Positions 9,187-16,681 of a stretch of 64,000 nt of DNA are shown here, in pieces. Numbering within the stretch: the first letter of the stretch is position 1; each line of letters starts with the position of its first letter. The translations under genes were made by a program, and so were the position numbers. The notes under the pieces are model-generated. The model ran no database searches. It was not told the DNA's origin and saw only the letters and a program-made list of their open reading frames with translations. The DNA is from Agrobacterium larrymoorei (GTDB lineage Bacteria; Pseudomonadota; Alphaproteobacteria; Rhizobiales; Rhizobiaceae): the NCBI RefSeq assembly GCF_005145045.1, contig NZ_CP039691.1:124001-188000 (forward strand), written 5' to 3'.

Positions 9187-10288
9187 TCTCAACCATCAGC
9201 GTGACGCTTACCATGGTGCGCCTGCCATCTCGTTCTCGTTTGATATCGGCATTCACCTGCCGCGCGCAGGTTTCCAGAAGCATCTGGCTGAACTTCTGCT
9301 CTTCCTCATTGACCTCTACGGGATCGATCGTGTCGGTGACCTCGATCAGGAAATGGCCGTTCAGCCGTTTCACTGTAACCTTGATGTCGCCGCCGCCGTC
9401 CCCCAGCCCGCGCCGCACGGCATCGCCTACCAGTTCATTGACGATGAGCGATAGCGGCGAGGCTTTTGCAGCGGGAACATAGACAGGTGAGAGGTCCAGT
9501 TCGACATTGATATCGTTACGCTTCAATTGGCCGGTGAGATTGACGACCAGATCCTCCGCAAAATCTGCGACATCGAAACGGGCAATATTTTCTAGTGTGA
9601 ACAGCTTGCGATGAACGGTGCTCAGCGCTTCGATCCGGTTCAGCACGGATTTCAGCGTTGCGCTCACCGTTTCGTTCCCGGTCATGCGATCCTGAAGCTT
9701 CACGATGGAGGCAATCGTCATGAGGTTGTTCTTGACGCGATGGTCCACTTCGTGAACGAGAAGCGTCTTGGCTTCCAGCGCATCCCGAAGGTCCTTCGTG
9801 CGCCGGGTCACCTCTTCTTCGGCTAGAATGCGCGCTTCGGCCAGCTCGGCTTCCTTGGTTTTGATGCGGGTGAAATCCAGTTGGGATGCGAAATAGTATA
9901 TCACTTGGCCCTTGTTATCGCGCACAGGACTGACGAAAAGAGCGTTCCAGAACTCTGAACCGTCCTTGCGATAATTGAGGATATCGACCGATACAGGGCG
10001 ACCCGCGTCAATCGCGTCGCGAATGTTCGCGACAGCGCCGGGGTCAGTCTTTTCGCCCTGCAACAGCCGGCAATTCTTGCCGATCAATTCCTCGTTGGAA
10101 TAGCCAGTCAGGTCATTAAAGGCCTTGTTACAGAAAATAATAGGATTATCGTCCTGCTTCGGATCGGTGATGATCATCGGCATTCGCGTTGCCTTGAAAG
10201 CCGCTGCGAAGGGGTCTTCCGAAAGATGATCTGCAAGCAGGCGCTCACCAGCTTTGCGCGCTTCTGAGGGCAGTAAATAATCGACCAT
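9173..10288 (-). CDS. LOV-domain blue-light histidine kinase
   Basis: Soluble kinase of 371 residues. A LOV/PAS domain at about 27-140 carries the flavin-adduct motif GKNCRLLQG with photoactive Cys73, and NYRKDGSEFWN is the FMN-contacting strand. A coiled linker leads to a HisKA_2-type dimerisation domain with H183 in EVDHRVKNNLMTIAS and a divergent HATPase domain. Proteins with this layout (Caulobacter LovK, Brucella and Erythrobacter LOV-HK) are blue-light activated and feed the general stress response. The overlapping receiver gene downstream supports this. It is divergent from the bacteriophytochrome across 219 bp. Confidence 0.94.
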   Translation of the reverse strand: MVDYLLPSEARKAGERLLADHLSEDPFAAAFKATRMPMIITDPKQDDNPIIFCNKAFNDLTGYSNEELIGKNCRLLQGEKTDPGAVANIRDAIDAGRPVSVDILNYRKDGSEFWNALFVSPVRDNKGQVIYYFASQLDFTRIKTKEAELAEARILAEEEVTRRTKDLRDALEAKTLLVHEVDHRVKNNLMTIASIVKLQDRMTGNETVSATLKSVLNRIEALSTVHRKLFTLENIARFDVADFAEDLVVNLTGQLKRNDINVELDLSPVYVPAAKASPLSLIVNELVGDAVRRGLGDGGGDIKVTVKRLNGHFLIEVTDTIDPVEVNEEEQKFSQMLLETCARQVNADIKRERDGRRTMVSVTLMVENEKE

Positions 10289-10507
10289 AAATTTTCCCGC
10301 ATTCCCATTAGACGCATAATATTTGGGAGCGGGAAAGGTTCCTGGTGCTGCCGAATTTTAAAAAGCGAATTTATCCTTTCGCTAGCGGGACTTAAATTTA
10401 CCTTTGTTCGAAAATACTGATAAAGATGTATCAATCGCAAAAGACGCATCTCGCTCAATAGCTGCTCGAAGCTATTCGCGGTGCCAACAAGAAGACGGGA
10501 GAACCGC

Positions 10508-12628
10508 ATGCTGCGAGACGAGAACACCCAGATCATTTCCTGCGATCTCGAACCGATCCATCGGCCCGGCTCCATTCAGCCGCATGGCCTGATGCTCGTT
10601 GCGCGCGCGGAAACACTGGAAATCGTCGGCGCAGGCGGTGATGTTGCCTTGCGCTTCGGCAGGGACTGGCATGGCCAGACCCTAGATGTATTTCTCGGGC
10701 TCGATCTCACTCAGATTTCCGCAACGGCACGCACCGGGCATCCTGCCGTGATCGGCAGGGTGTCTGTTGCCAAGGGCGACATGAACGCTGTTGCCTTCGT
10801 CTCGGGCGATTACATCGTCGTCGAGCTGGATGAGGCGGAAGAGGATGCTATTCTGAGCGTGCCCTTTCTCTACGGTCTTGAAGCCGCGACAGCGATGTTC
10901 GAACGCGCCGGAACGCTTGCGGATTTAAGCCAGGAGGCCGCCAAGACATTCCGCCAACTGACCGGCTACGGGCGGGTCATGATCTACCAGTTTCTGGATG
11001 ACGACGCGGGCGTGGTGACGGGCGAGAGCCTTGACGAGACATCCGGCAGCTTCATCAACCACCATTTCCCGGCAAGCGACATTCCGCGTCAGGCACGCGC
11101 GCTTTATGTGCGCAACAAGGTGCGCGTTATACCCGATGTGCATTATGTGCCGCAGCCCGTGATGGGCACGGAGGATTTTTCGGGTATCGATCTCAGCGAT
11201 TCCATGCTGCGCAGCGTTTCCCCGGTGCATCTGCAATATCTCCGGAATATGGGCGTGGCCGCATCCGCCTCCATCTCCATCGTGAAGGATGGGACGCTGT
11301 GGGGGCTGATCGCCTGCCATCATCACGAGCCAAAGACGATACCGCTCAGCATCCGGCTTGCATGTCAGGCGCTTGCCAGTGGGCTATCGCGGCAGGTGAA
11401 GGCGAAGGAAGAGGCGGAGTTTTATCGCGAGCGCATCCGGCTTCGTGCGCAGGAAGATGCCGTGCTGTCCCAGCTGGGTGGCGACAAATCGCTTGGCGAC
11501 TTCTTTGAGAATTCCGGTCGTGAGCTTGCCAAGCTGCTGAATGCCGATGGTTTTGCCGCGACTCAGGGCAAGGACCTGTTCACCTTCGGGCGCTGCCCGG
11601 ACAATATCGATATTCGCGATATTGCCGAATTCGTCAGACGCCCCGCAGCCGTGCAGGCGCTTTCGACCGCCAGCCTGCCGCGCCTCTTGCCGGAAGCAAA
11701 AGCCTATGCCGATCGGGCCAGCGGGCTTCTTGCAGTGACCATGTCGACGGAAGTGCCGACCATATTGCTATGGTTCCGGGCCGAACATCTGGAAGTGGTG
11801 AAGTGGGCGGGTAATCCGCACAAGGATATTCCCGTCAAACCGGACGAGACCCTCAATCCCAGAACATCCTTCGAGGAGTGGACGGAGAGCGTGCGCGAAA
11901 AGGCACGGCCTTGGAGCCATGCCGAAATCGATGCTGCGAGCCGTATCGTCCGGCTGATGCTCGAACACCGCAACAATCGCCGCACACGACAACTCAATAT
12001 GGAGCTGACGACGACGCTGAAGGAAAATGAAAGCCTGATCAAGCAGAAGGACTATCTGCTGAAAGAGGTGAACCACCGCGTTCAAAACAGCCTGCAGCTT
12101 GTCTCGGCATTTCTGAGAATGCAGGGCAGAGCCGCAGGCGATGAGGCCGTCTCGACCCATCTGGAAGAAGCGCAGAAGCGATTGAATGCAGTGGCGCTGG
12201 TTCACCGCAGGCTTTATCAGGATGATAGCGTCGAAATTATCGATCTGTCGCGCTATCTCGAAGACCTCGTGCGGGACATGCAGGCGTCGATGGATCAGCG
12301 CTGGGTCAACCACATGATCATGGATCTGGCACCCATCCTGATTTCGACGGACCGCGCTGTGAATGTCGGGCTTTTGCTGACTGAACTCATCATCAATGCG
12401 CAGAAATACGCCTATGACGGCGATCCGGGGTCATTGCTGATAAAGCTCGAACAGCACCGAACTTCGTTCCGCCTGATCGTGGCCGATAAGGGCCGGGGCA
12501 AGACCAGCCAGAACACCAGCGGCTTCGGCTCCCGCATGCTGACCGCCATTGGCGACCGGCTGAAAGGCCATCTCGATGAAGAGGACAACAGTCCGGGCCT
12601 TCGCGTCGTGGTGACCGCCGCGATATAG
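10508..12628 (+). CDS. bphP: Bacteriophytochrome histidine kinase
   Basis: Red/far-red photoreceptor kinase of 706 residues. The biliverdin-attachment Cys is C12 in ISCDLEPIHRPGSIQPHG. The GAF chromophore pocket has PASDIPRQAR (about 187-196), SMLRSVSPVHLQYLRNMGV and CHHHEP. The PHY tongue has the PRTSF motif at 451-455. The output is a HisKA_2-type kinase with H523 in EVNHRVQNSLQLVSAF and a divergent ATPase domain (ELIINAQKYAY, DKGRG). There is no receiver domain. The start at 10508 is chosen because GGGAG precedes it and the Cys is then at the usual distance; the frame opens nine codons earlier. No haem oxygenase gene for biliverdin is visible next to it. Confidence 0.96.
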   Translation: MLRDENTQIISCDLEPIHRPGSIQPHGLMLVARAETLEIVGAGGDVALRFGRDWHGQTLDVFLGLDLTQISATARTGHPAVIGRVSVAKGDMNAVAFVSGDYIVVELDEAEEDAILSVPFLYGLEAATAMFERAGTLADLSQEAAKTFRQLTGYGRVMIYQFLDDDAGVVTGESLDETSGSFINHHFPASDIPRQARALYVRNKVRVIPDVHYVPQPVMGTEDFSGIDLSDSMLRSVSPVHLQYLRNMGVAASASISIVKDGTLWGLIACHHHEPKTIPLSIRLACQALASGLSRQVKAKEEAEFYRERIRLRAQEDAVLSQLGGDKSLGDFFENSGRELAKLLNADGFAATQGKDLFTFGRCPDNIDIRDIAEFVRRPAAVQALSTASLPRLLPEAKAYADRASGLLAVTMSTEVPTILLWFRAEHLEVVKWAGNPHKDIPVKPDETLNPRTSFEEWTESVREKARPWSHAEIDAASRIVRLMLEHRNNRRTRQLNMELTTTLKENESLIKQKDYLLKEVNHRVQNSLQLVSAFLRMQGRAAGDEAVSTHLEEAQKRLNAVALVHRRLYQDDSVEIIDLSRYLEDLVRDMQASMDQRWVNHMIMDLAPILISTDRAVNVGLLLTELIINAQKYAYDGDPGSLLIKLEQHRTSFRLIVADKGRGKTSQNTSGFGSRMLTAIGDRLKGHLDEEDNSPGLRVVVTAAI

Positions 12629-12726
12629 GGCATTTCCGCTTTTCTCCGAAACGTGTAAATGCCCTAAGTCTCTGCTATATCGCGTTTTCCGGACGCAAAA
12701 CCGCTTCGCACTTTTGCTGAAAACGC
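12626..12726. repeat. RIME-like pair of intergenic palindromes
   Basis: Two inverted repeats lie directly after bphP. The first has 10-base perfect arms at 12626-12635 (TAGGGCATTT, including the bphP stop) and 12657-12666. The second has GCGTTTT at 12682-12688 paired with AAAACGC at 12720-12726, and an inner pair GCAAAA/TTTTGC. The two-palindrome architecture and wording resemble the Rhizobium intergenic mosaic elements (RIME) that are dispersed in Rhizobiaceae genomes. Only one copy is in this window, so the repeat nature is inferred from recall. Confidence 0.6.
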
Positions 12727-12747
12727 TTCTGCGGTCTTGCCATCAAT

Positions 12748-13197
12748 TCAGAAGACTTTCCTGAGCTTGGCATCGACCGACTGGCTATTGCCGCCTCGGA
12801 CCGCGAAGAAGAGGAAGATGGCGGCCCACAGGATCGACTTCTCCGATCCGCCCAGGCCTTCAGCCTTTACGATCCAGTGGAAATAGACGGTCACCATCAG
12901 GACGATGAAGGATGCGAAAGCGGCAGGGCGCGTCAGCAGACCGATGGCGACGAGGATGCCGCCAAAAAATTCCGTCGCGGCAAGCAGCGGTGACCAGAAC
13001 ACGCCGGGATAAAAGCCGAGTCCTTCCACCATGCCGACAGCGCCGAACGGGTTGGTGATCTTGCCGAAGCCGTGCGTAACCAGCAGCACGCCAGCCACGA
13101 CGCGCAGAATGGTTTCCGCCAGTTCATATGTGCTGTTATAAAGGGGAGCGACCGCCGGGACGATCAGGCGCTCACGCGAAAGCTCAGTATTAGCCAT
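12748..13197 (-). CDS. DoxX family membrane protein
   Basis: Integral membrane protein of 149 residues with four predicted helices. The DoxX-type pattern is ILRVVAGVLLVTHGFGKITNPFGA ... LAATEFFGGILVAIGLLTRPAAFASFIVLMVTVYFHW. Family members are linked to redox or thiol stress and quinone contact, but the role here is not known. The start at 13197 (MANTELS) has GGAG seven bases upstream; the frame runs seven codons further. It is divergent from the SelT/W/H-like gene. Confidence 0.88.
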   Translation of the reverse strand: MANTELSRERLIVPAVAPLYNSTYELAETILRVVAGVLLVTHGFGKITNPFGAVGMVEGLGFYPGVFWSPLLAATEFFGGILVAIGLLTRPAAFASFIVLMVTVYFHWIVKAEGLGGSEKSILWAAIFLFFAVRGGNSQSVDAKLRKVF

Positions 13198-13318
13198 TGA
13201 ATACTCCGCAGGTTGCAATGCACAATCTTCTGCGAAAAACAGGGTCCGTTAACAAGCAGCAATTGCGGAAAACCTGAGTGAGTAAGTAATATTTCTGTGA
13301 CCCACATTGGAGAGGCTC

Positions 13319-13630
13319 ATGACAGAAACGACAACCAAGCCCCGTGTCGCAATCACCTACTGCACGCAATGCAACTGGCTCCTCCGGTCCGCATGGATGG
13401 CACAGGAGCTGTTGGCCACGTTTTCCGACAGCCTCGCGGAAGTCGCTCTCATTCCGGCAACAGGCGGACGCTTCGACATCACCGTGGATGGTGAACTTCT
13501 TTGGGAGCGCAAGCGCGATGGTGGCTTCCCTGGCCCTAAGGAATTGAAGCAGAGGCTGCGTGACATGATAGACCCCGATCGCGACCTCGGTCATCTGGAC
13601 CGGCAGAAAAACGAAGGGCTCGACAGTTAA
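13319..13630 (+). CDS. SelT/SelW/SelH-like (Rdx family) thioredoxin-fold protein
   Basis: Small protein of 103 residues with the Rdx-family CxxC near the N terminus (ITYCTQCNWLLRSAWMAQELL) and the downstream pattern VALIPATGGRFDITVDGELLWERKRDGGFPGPKELKQRLRD. These proteins have a thioredoxin-like fold and Cys in place of the selenocysteine of animal SelW. A redox role is likely; the substrate is unknown. GGAGAGG precedes the start. It is divergent from DoxX. Confidence 0.88.
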   Translation: MTETTTKPRVAITYCTQCNWLLRSAWMAQELLATFSDSLAEVALIPATGGRFDITVDGELLWERKRDGGFPGPKELKQRLRDMIDPDRDLGHLDRQKNEGLDS

Positions 13631-13804
13631 GCCACTCGTTGTTCGATAATAAGTCCGCTTCGCGATTCGGATCGTTGAAGGCCATTGCTCTTTTTCTACC
13701 CCCCTTTTGGGTGAAAAGCGCATGTTCGAAAGCGGGTGCCATCCACAACAATCCATGTTTTTCGATGAAAAAACAAAGATCGTCATAAAACTTCAAAATC
13801 TCTG

Positions 13805-13833
13805 TTGACACCAAGCGCTCACCCCCGTACATG
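13805..13833 (+). promoter_or_regulatory. Sigma-70-type promoter of tRNA-Leu
   Basis: TTGACA at 13805-13810 and TACATG at 13828-13833 are separated by 17 bases. The -10 element ends 10 bases before the first tRNA nucleotide. Confidence 0.65.
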
Positions 13834-13843
13834 GCTCCTCGTC

Positions 13844-13930
13844 GCCCAGATGGCGGAATTGGTAGACGCGCCAGCTTCAGGTGCTGGTACTCGAAAGGGT
13901 GTGGAGGTTCGAGTCCTCTTCTGGGCACCA
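13844..13930 (+). tRNA. tRNA-Leu (anticodon CAG)
   Basis: An 87-nt tRNA. The acceptor stem GCCCAGA pairs with TCTGGGC, followed by an encoded ACCA end. The anticodon arm is CCAGC-TTCAGGT-GCTGG, giving anticodon CAG. It has a variable arm of class II length and a T arm containing GGTTCGAGTCC. It decodes CUG, the most frequent Leu codon in such genomes. Confidence 0.97.
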
Positions 13931-14085
13931 TTCCTTATTTGATCCTAGCCAGATCAATGACTTACCGAAAAATCGATGAGTTGACCTGCCCTTCGGGGCA
14001 GCGGAAATTCCGTGGCCATCGCGCACGGATCGGCGGCGCTGAGAGCGCTGGTCCCTCGCTTCTTCCAAAGATATATTGTGTCTGA

Positions 14086-14505
14086 TTATTGGCCTGCGCC
14101 GGTCGCGCCAGCGCTGCTTTCGTTCTGGGAATGCTCTTCGCAGTTCGGCGTGCAGGAAAGAACGGTTCGCGCCGTCTGGCGGAACACGCGCACCGTGTTG
14201 CCCTCATCGATCGATACGAGTATCCGCTCATCGACAATAGCGTTGCCCTGCCCATCAAGCAGCACCAGATTGGTGGTGCCGAAGCTGCGGCCGGTCAGGA
14301 CGATTGTCGTGGAATCGGCGACCGTCGCATCCGCGACCTTGGAATTGCCAATGATGACCTTGCTTACGGGCCTGTCCAGTTTCAGCACGCGCGCATGGTT
14401 CATCGACACCCGCAACATCTCATCTTCTTGCGCGCGAGCCGCAGCAGGAACAGCGGCCAGCACCGCCATGGCAACTGCGAATCTCGTAAAGGTAGAGGAT
14501 GACAT
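14086..14505 (-). CDS. Exported pilus/secretin N-domain protein
   Basis: Protein of 139 residues with a signal peptide (FAVAMAVLAAVPAAARA). The domain is like the N-terminal region of CpaC/RcpA secretins: LRVSMNHARVLKLDRPVSKVIIGNSKVADATV ... LTGRSFGTTNLVLLDGQGN. The tail has two Cys (LSCTPNCEEH). It lacks BON and secretin pore domains. CpaC encoded at 16678 has the same pattern (LGLNKALVIDLPQDAHDILVADPSMADAV), so this is a stand-alone version of that domain. Its place at the edge of the Tad locus suggests a pilus accessory role, which is inference. Confidence 0.82.
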   Translation of the reverse strand: MSSSTFTRFAVAMAVLAAVPAAARAQEDEMLRVSMNHARVLKLDRPVSKVIIGNSKVADATVADSTTIVLTGRSFGTTNLVLLDGQGNAIVDERILVSIDEGNTVRVFRQTARTVLSCTPNCEEHSQNESSAGATGAGQ

Positions 14506-14933
14506 GGTTCAGGCGGACCTTCATTAGCACGAGCAGGCATTATCTATGCCCGGCCACAATGACCCGGAATGGTGAATGAAGATTTAAAGACCGGATTTTG
14601 CGCTCGAAAGAGTAAACGCGCAAATCCCGCAATGATTGCAGCACGCAGGAAGCGAACCATTATTGCACAGGGTGTGTCTCACAATATGAAACAGATACGC
14701 CTTCTCCAAGACCCTGAACGCGCTTATTATCAGGACTTTTGTGACTTCAGTAAAAATCGATATTTTACTTGGTATAATCATTTACCAATCGCTCGGCATT
14801 ACCGCTTTAACACTATATTAATCGCTTTTATTAAGCCGCTGGAAATCGAGCTTTTGTAGGTTGAAGGCAACCGAACAACGGAAAACAGTTGTCGGAGTGC
14901 TGACCAACAAACAAGAGCTTAGGAGAAACCCGC
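14506..14933. other. 428-bp intergenic region upstream of flp
   Basis: AT-richer stretch between the divergent secretin-N-like gene and flp. It holds the CtrA-type site at 14807-14821 and an additional TTAA at 14831-14834. I see no convincing gene. A 96-codon open frame at 14569-14859 has no good ribosome site and no recognisable content. Confidence 0.6.
14807..14821 (+). promoter_or_regulatory. CtrA-type binding site upstream of flp
   Basis: TTAACACTATATTAA is a perfect TTAA-N7-TTAA, the CtrA consensus in alphaproteobacteria. It is 112 bp before the pilin start. pilA of Caulobacter is CtrA-activated; control here is inferred from the site. Confidence 0.7.
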
Positions 14934-15116
14934 ATGACCAAGATTTTCGCACGTTTCATGAAAGATGAGTCCGGCGCAACCGCCATCGAATATGGCCTGA
15001 TCGCAGCCCTCATTTCTGTTGCTATCATCACTGGCGCAAAGAGCTTGGGAACGTCTCTTAGCACACAGTTTACGAATATCGGATCTTACTTGAACCTCGC
15101 AGCAAAAACTAACTGA
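14934..15116 (+). CDS. flp: Flp/Fap type IVb pilin
   Basis: Major pilin subunit of 60 residues of the tight-adherence pilus. The short charged leader ends at Gly14. It is followed by the Flp motif ATAIEYGLIAALISVAII with Glu at mature position +5 and Tyr at +6, then the hydrophobic helix. The prepilin peptidase (CpaA, next gene) would cleave between G14 and A15. AGGAG precedes the start. The inverted repeat downstream probably limits read-through, so pilin mRNA should exceed that of the assembly genes. Confidence 0.96.
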   Translation: MTKIFARFMKDESGATAIEYGLIAALISVAIITGAKSLGTSLSTQFTNIGSYLNLAAKTN

Positions 15117-15146
15117 TCCTAATCGGCAGTATAGTATGCTTTAATG

Positions 15147-15179
15147 ATCAGCTGTCCTGGAATTTCCAAGGCAGCTGAT
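15147..15179 (+). terminator. Inverted repeat between flp and cpaA (attenuator candidate)
   Basis: ATCAGCTG at 15147-15154 pairs with CAGCTGAT at 15172-15179, and the inner segments (CCTGGAA/TTTCCAAGG) also pair, giving a long imperfect hairpin. A full T-run is absent, so partial termination or 3'-end protection of the pilin mRNA is more likely than a hard stop. Confidence 0.55.
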
Positions 15180-15216
15180 TCTATGAGAATGACATACTGC
15201 TCTTTGGCGGGTGAAT

Positions 15217-15729
15217 ATGATAATTGCATGTATTTTCGTTATCGTTCCGCTTTGTCTCGCTTTTGCAGCCTTCAATGATCTGTTCACGATGACGATACCC
15301 AACAGGATTTCAATTATCCTGTTCAGTTCCTTCTTCTTCATTGCGCCCTTTACCGAAATGACGTGGCAAACTTTCGGTATGAGCTTGGTCGGGGCTGCAC
15401 TCGTCTTCATATGTGGCTTCACATTGTTCGCCTTGAACACCATGGGCGGCGGAGATGCTAAGCTTCTTACAGCCTCTGCATTATGGTTCGGCTTTAGCAG
15501 TCAGCTCGCAATGTATATGGTTGCCGTGGCAGTCGTTGGAGGGATACTAACTATGCTGATCCTTTTCATCCGAGCCTATCATCAAGAGATCACAGCATCT
15601 GGTCTTCCCGTCCCCGACTCACTTCTAATCGCAAAGAAAATTCCTTACGGCATCGCCATCGCGATTGCAGGTCTGATGACTTACCCGGAAGCTCCTATCG
15701 TTCAGGCGGCGATGCGTTCGATTCTTTGA
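15217..15729 (+). CDS. cpaA: Prepilin peptidase CpaA/TadV
   Basis: Type IVb prepilin peptidase of 170 residues, an A24 aspartic protease in the inner membrane that processes Flp. It has several hydrophobic helices. The catalytic Asp residues are in FAAFNDLFTMTIPNRIS and in the GGGDAKLL motif (NTMGGGDAKLLTASALWFG). It lacks the methylase domain of larger PilD enzymes, as usual for TadV. ATG at 15217 is preferred; a GTG two codons earlier sits too close to the GGCGG ribosome site. Confidence 0.92.
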   Translation: MIIACIFVIVPLCLAFAAFNDLFTMTIPNRISIILFSSFFFIAPFTEMTWQTFGMSLVGAALVFICGFTLFALNTMGGGDAKLLTASALWFGFSSQLAMYMVAVAVVGGILTMLILFIRAYHQEITASGLPVPDSLLIAKKIPYGIAIAIAGLMTYPEAPIVQAAMRSIL

Positions 15730-15874
15730 TCTCGAGTAGAGCGCTGCGTCTCCACTTGAGCTTCGACGCTGTTTATTTCTGATTAACCAGACGCGATCAG
15801 ATTTTATTAACCATAATTACACGAATGGCGGGCCATCCTGAGGGCAGAGATTCTACCTTCTTCAAAGGCCCAGC

Positions 15875-16681
15875 ATGAAGCCCTCGCGTGTCGTCATTCT
15901 TTCCGTTGCTGTCGTGGCCGCTGGCCTCGCGGGCCTGCTTGCCATGCAACTTTCCAGCCCGCAGCAGGTGGTGCAGAAGGCTGAGGCGATTATTCAGAAA
16001 GAGCCGACCGTCAACGTGCTCGTCTCCTCGATCAATCTGCCGGTCGGAAGCAGGCTCGACGCAAATTCCGTACATTGGGCCGCCTGGCCGCAGGGCAGCG
16101 TTACGGACAGCTATATCACCGACGCGAAACAGCCCGACGCCGTCAATGAATTGAGCGGCGCAGTCGTGCGCCTGCCGCTGTTCGAGGGCGAGCCGCTTCG
16201 CCCGGAAAAGGTGGTCGATTCCAGCACGCGCATCATGTCCTCGCTGCTTCCAGCCGGAAAACGTGCCGTTGCGACCGAAATCTCCGTTGCGACCGGCGCA
16301 GGCGGCTTCGTGCTGCCCAACGATCGCGTCGATGTCATTATGGTGCGCAAGAATGAGGGCGGCGGCTTTCTGACGGAAAACGTTCTCAACAATGTCCGCG
16401 TTCTTGCCATCGACCAGCAGATCAAGGAAGGCCAGGACGGCACATCGGCGGTCGTCGGCGCCACGGCGACGCTGGAACTGACGCCTGATCAGGCGAAGAT
16501 CATTACCGTTGCACACCAGATGGCTGACCGCCTGACACTTTCGCTGAGATCCGTCGCGGACGCGCAGGATAGCGACACTCAATCCGCGGATTACCTTCTC
16601 AGCGGCGGCTCGGGCAAGCCTGCAATTCAAGTCATCAAGTCAGGCTCTATCGTGCGGGACAATCAGGGGGCAACGCAATGA
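15875..16681 (+). CDS. cpaB: Flp pilus assembly protein CpaB
   Basis: Protein of 268 residues with one N-terminal membrane or signal helix (VVILSVAVVAAGLAGLLAMQL) and an SAF-type domain (VLVSSINLPVGSRLDANSVHWAAWP ... LPAGKRAVATEISVATGAGGFVLPNDRVDVI). It works with the CpaC secretin in the periplasm. It begins the assembly operon; its stop overlaps the cpaC start by 4 bp. Confidence 0.94.
   Translation: MKPSRVVILSVAVVAAGLAGLLAMQLSSPQQVVQKAEAIIQKEPTVNVLVSSINLPVGSRLDANSVHWAAWPQGSVTDSYITDAKQPDAVNELSGAVVRLPLFEGEPLRPEKVVDSSTRIMSSLLPAGKRAVATEISVATGAGGFVLPNDRVDVIMVRKNEGGGFLTENVLNNVRVLAIDQQIKEGQDGTSAVVGATATLELTPDQAKIITVAHQMADRLTLSLRSVADAQDSDTQSADYLLSGGSGKPAIQVIKSGSIVRDNQGATQ

Noticed and set aside
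10319-10353. Possible EcfG-type promoter (GGAAC with spacing near 16) upstream of the LOV kinase on the minus strand
   Set aside because: GGAAC is present, but the -10 position reads TATT rather than CGTT; too weak to call.
14569-14859. 96-codon frame in the flp upstream region
   Set aside because: No convincing ribosome site or domain, and it overlaps the CtrA site.
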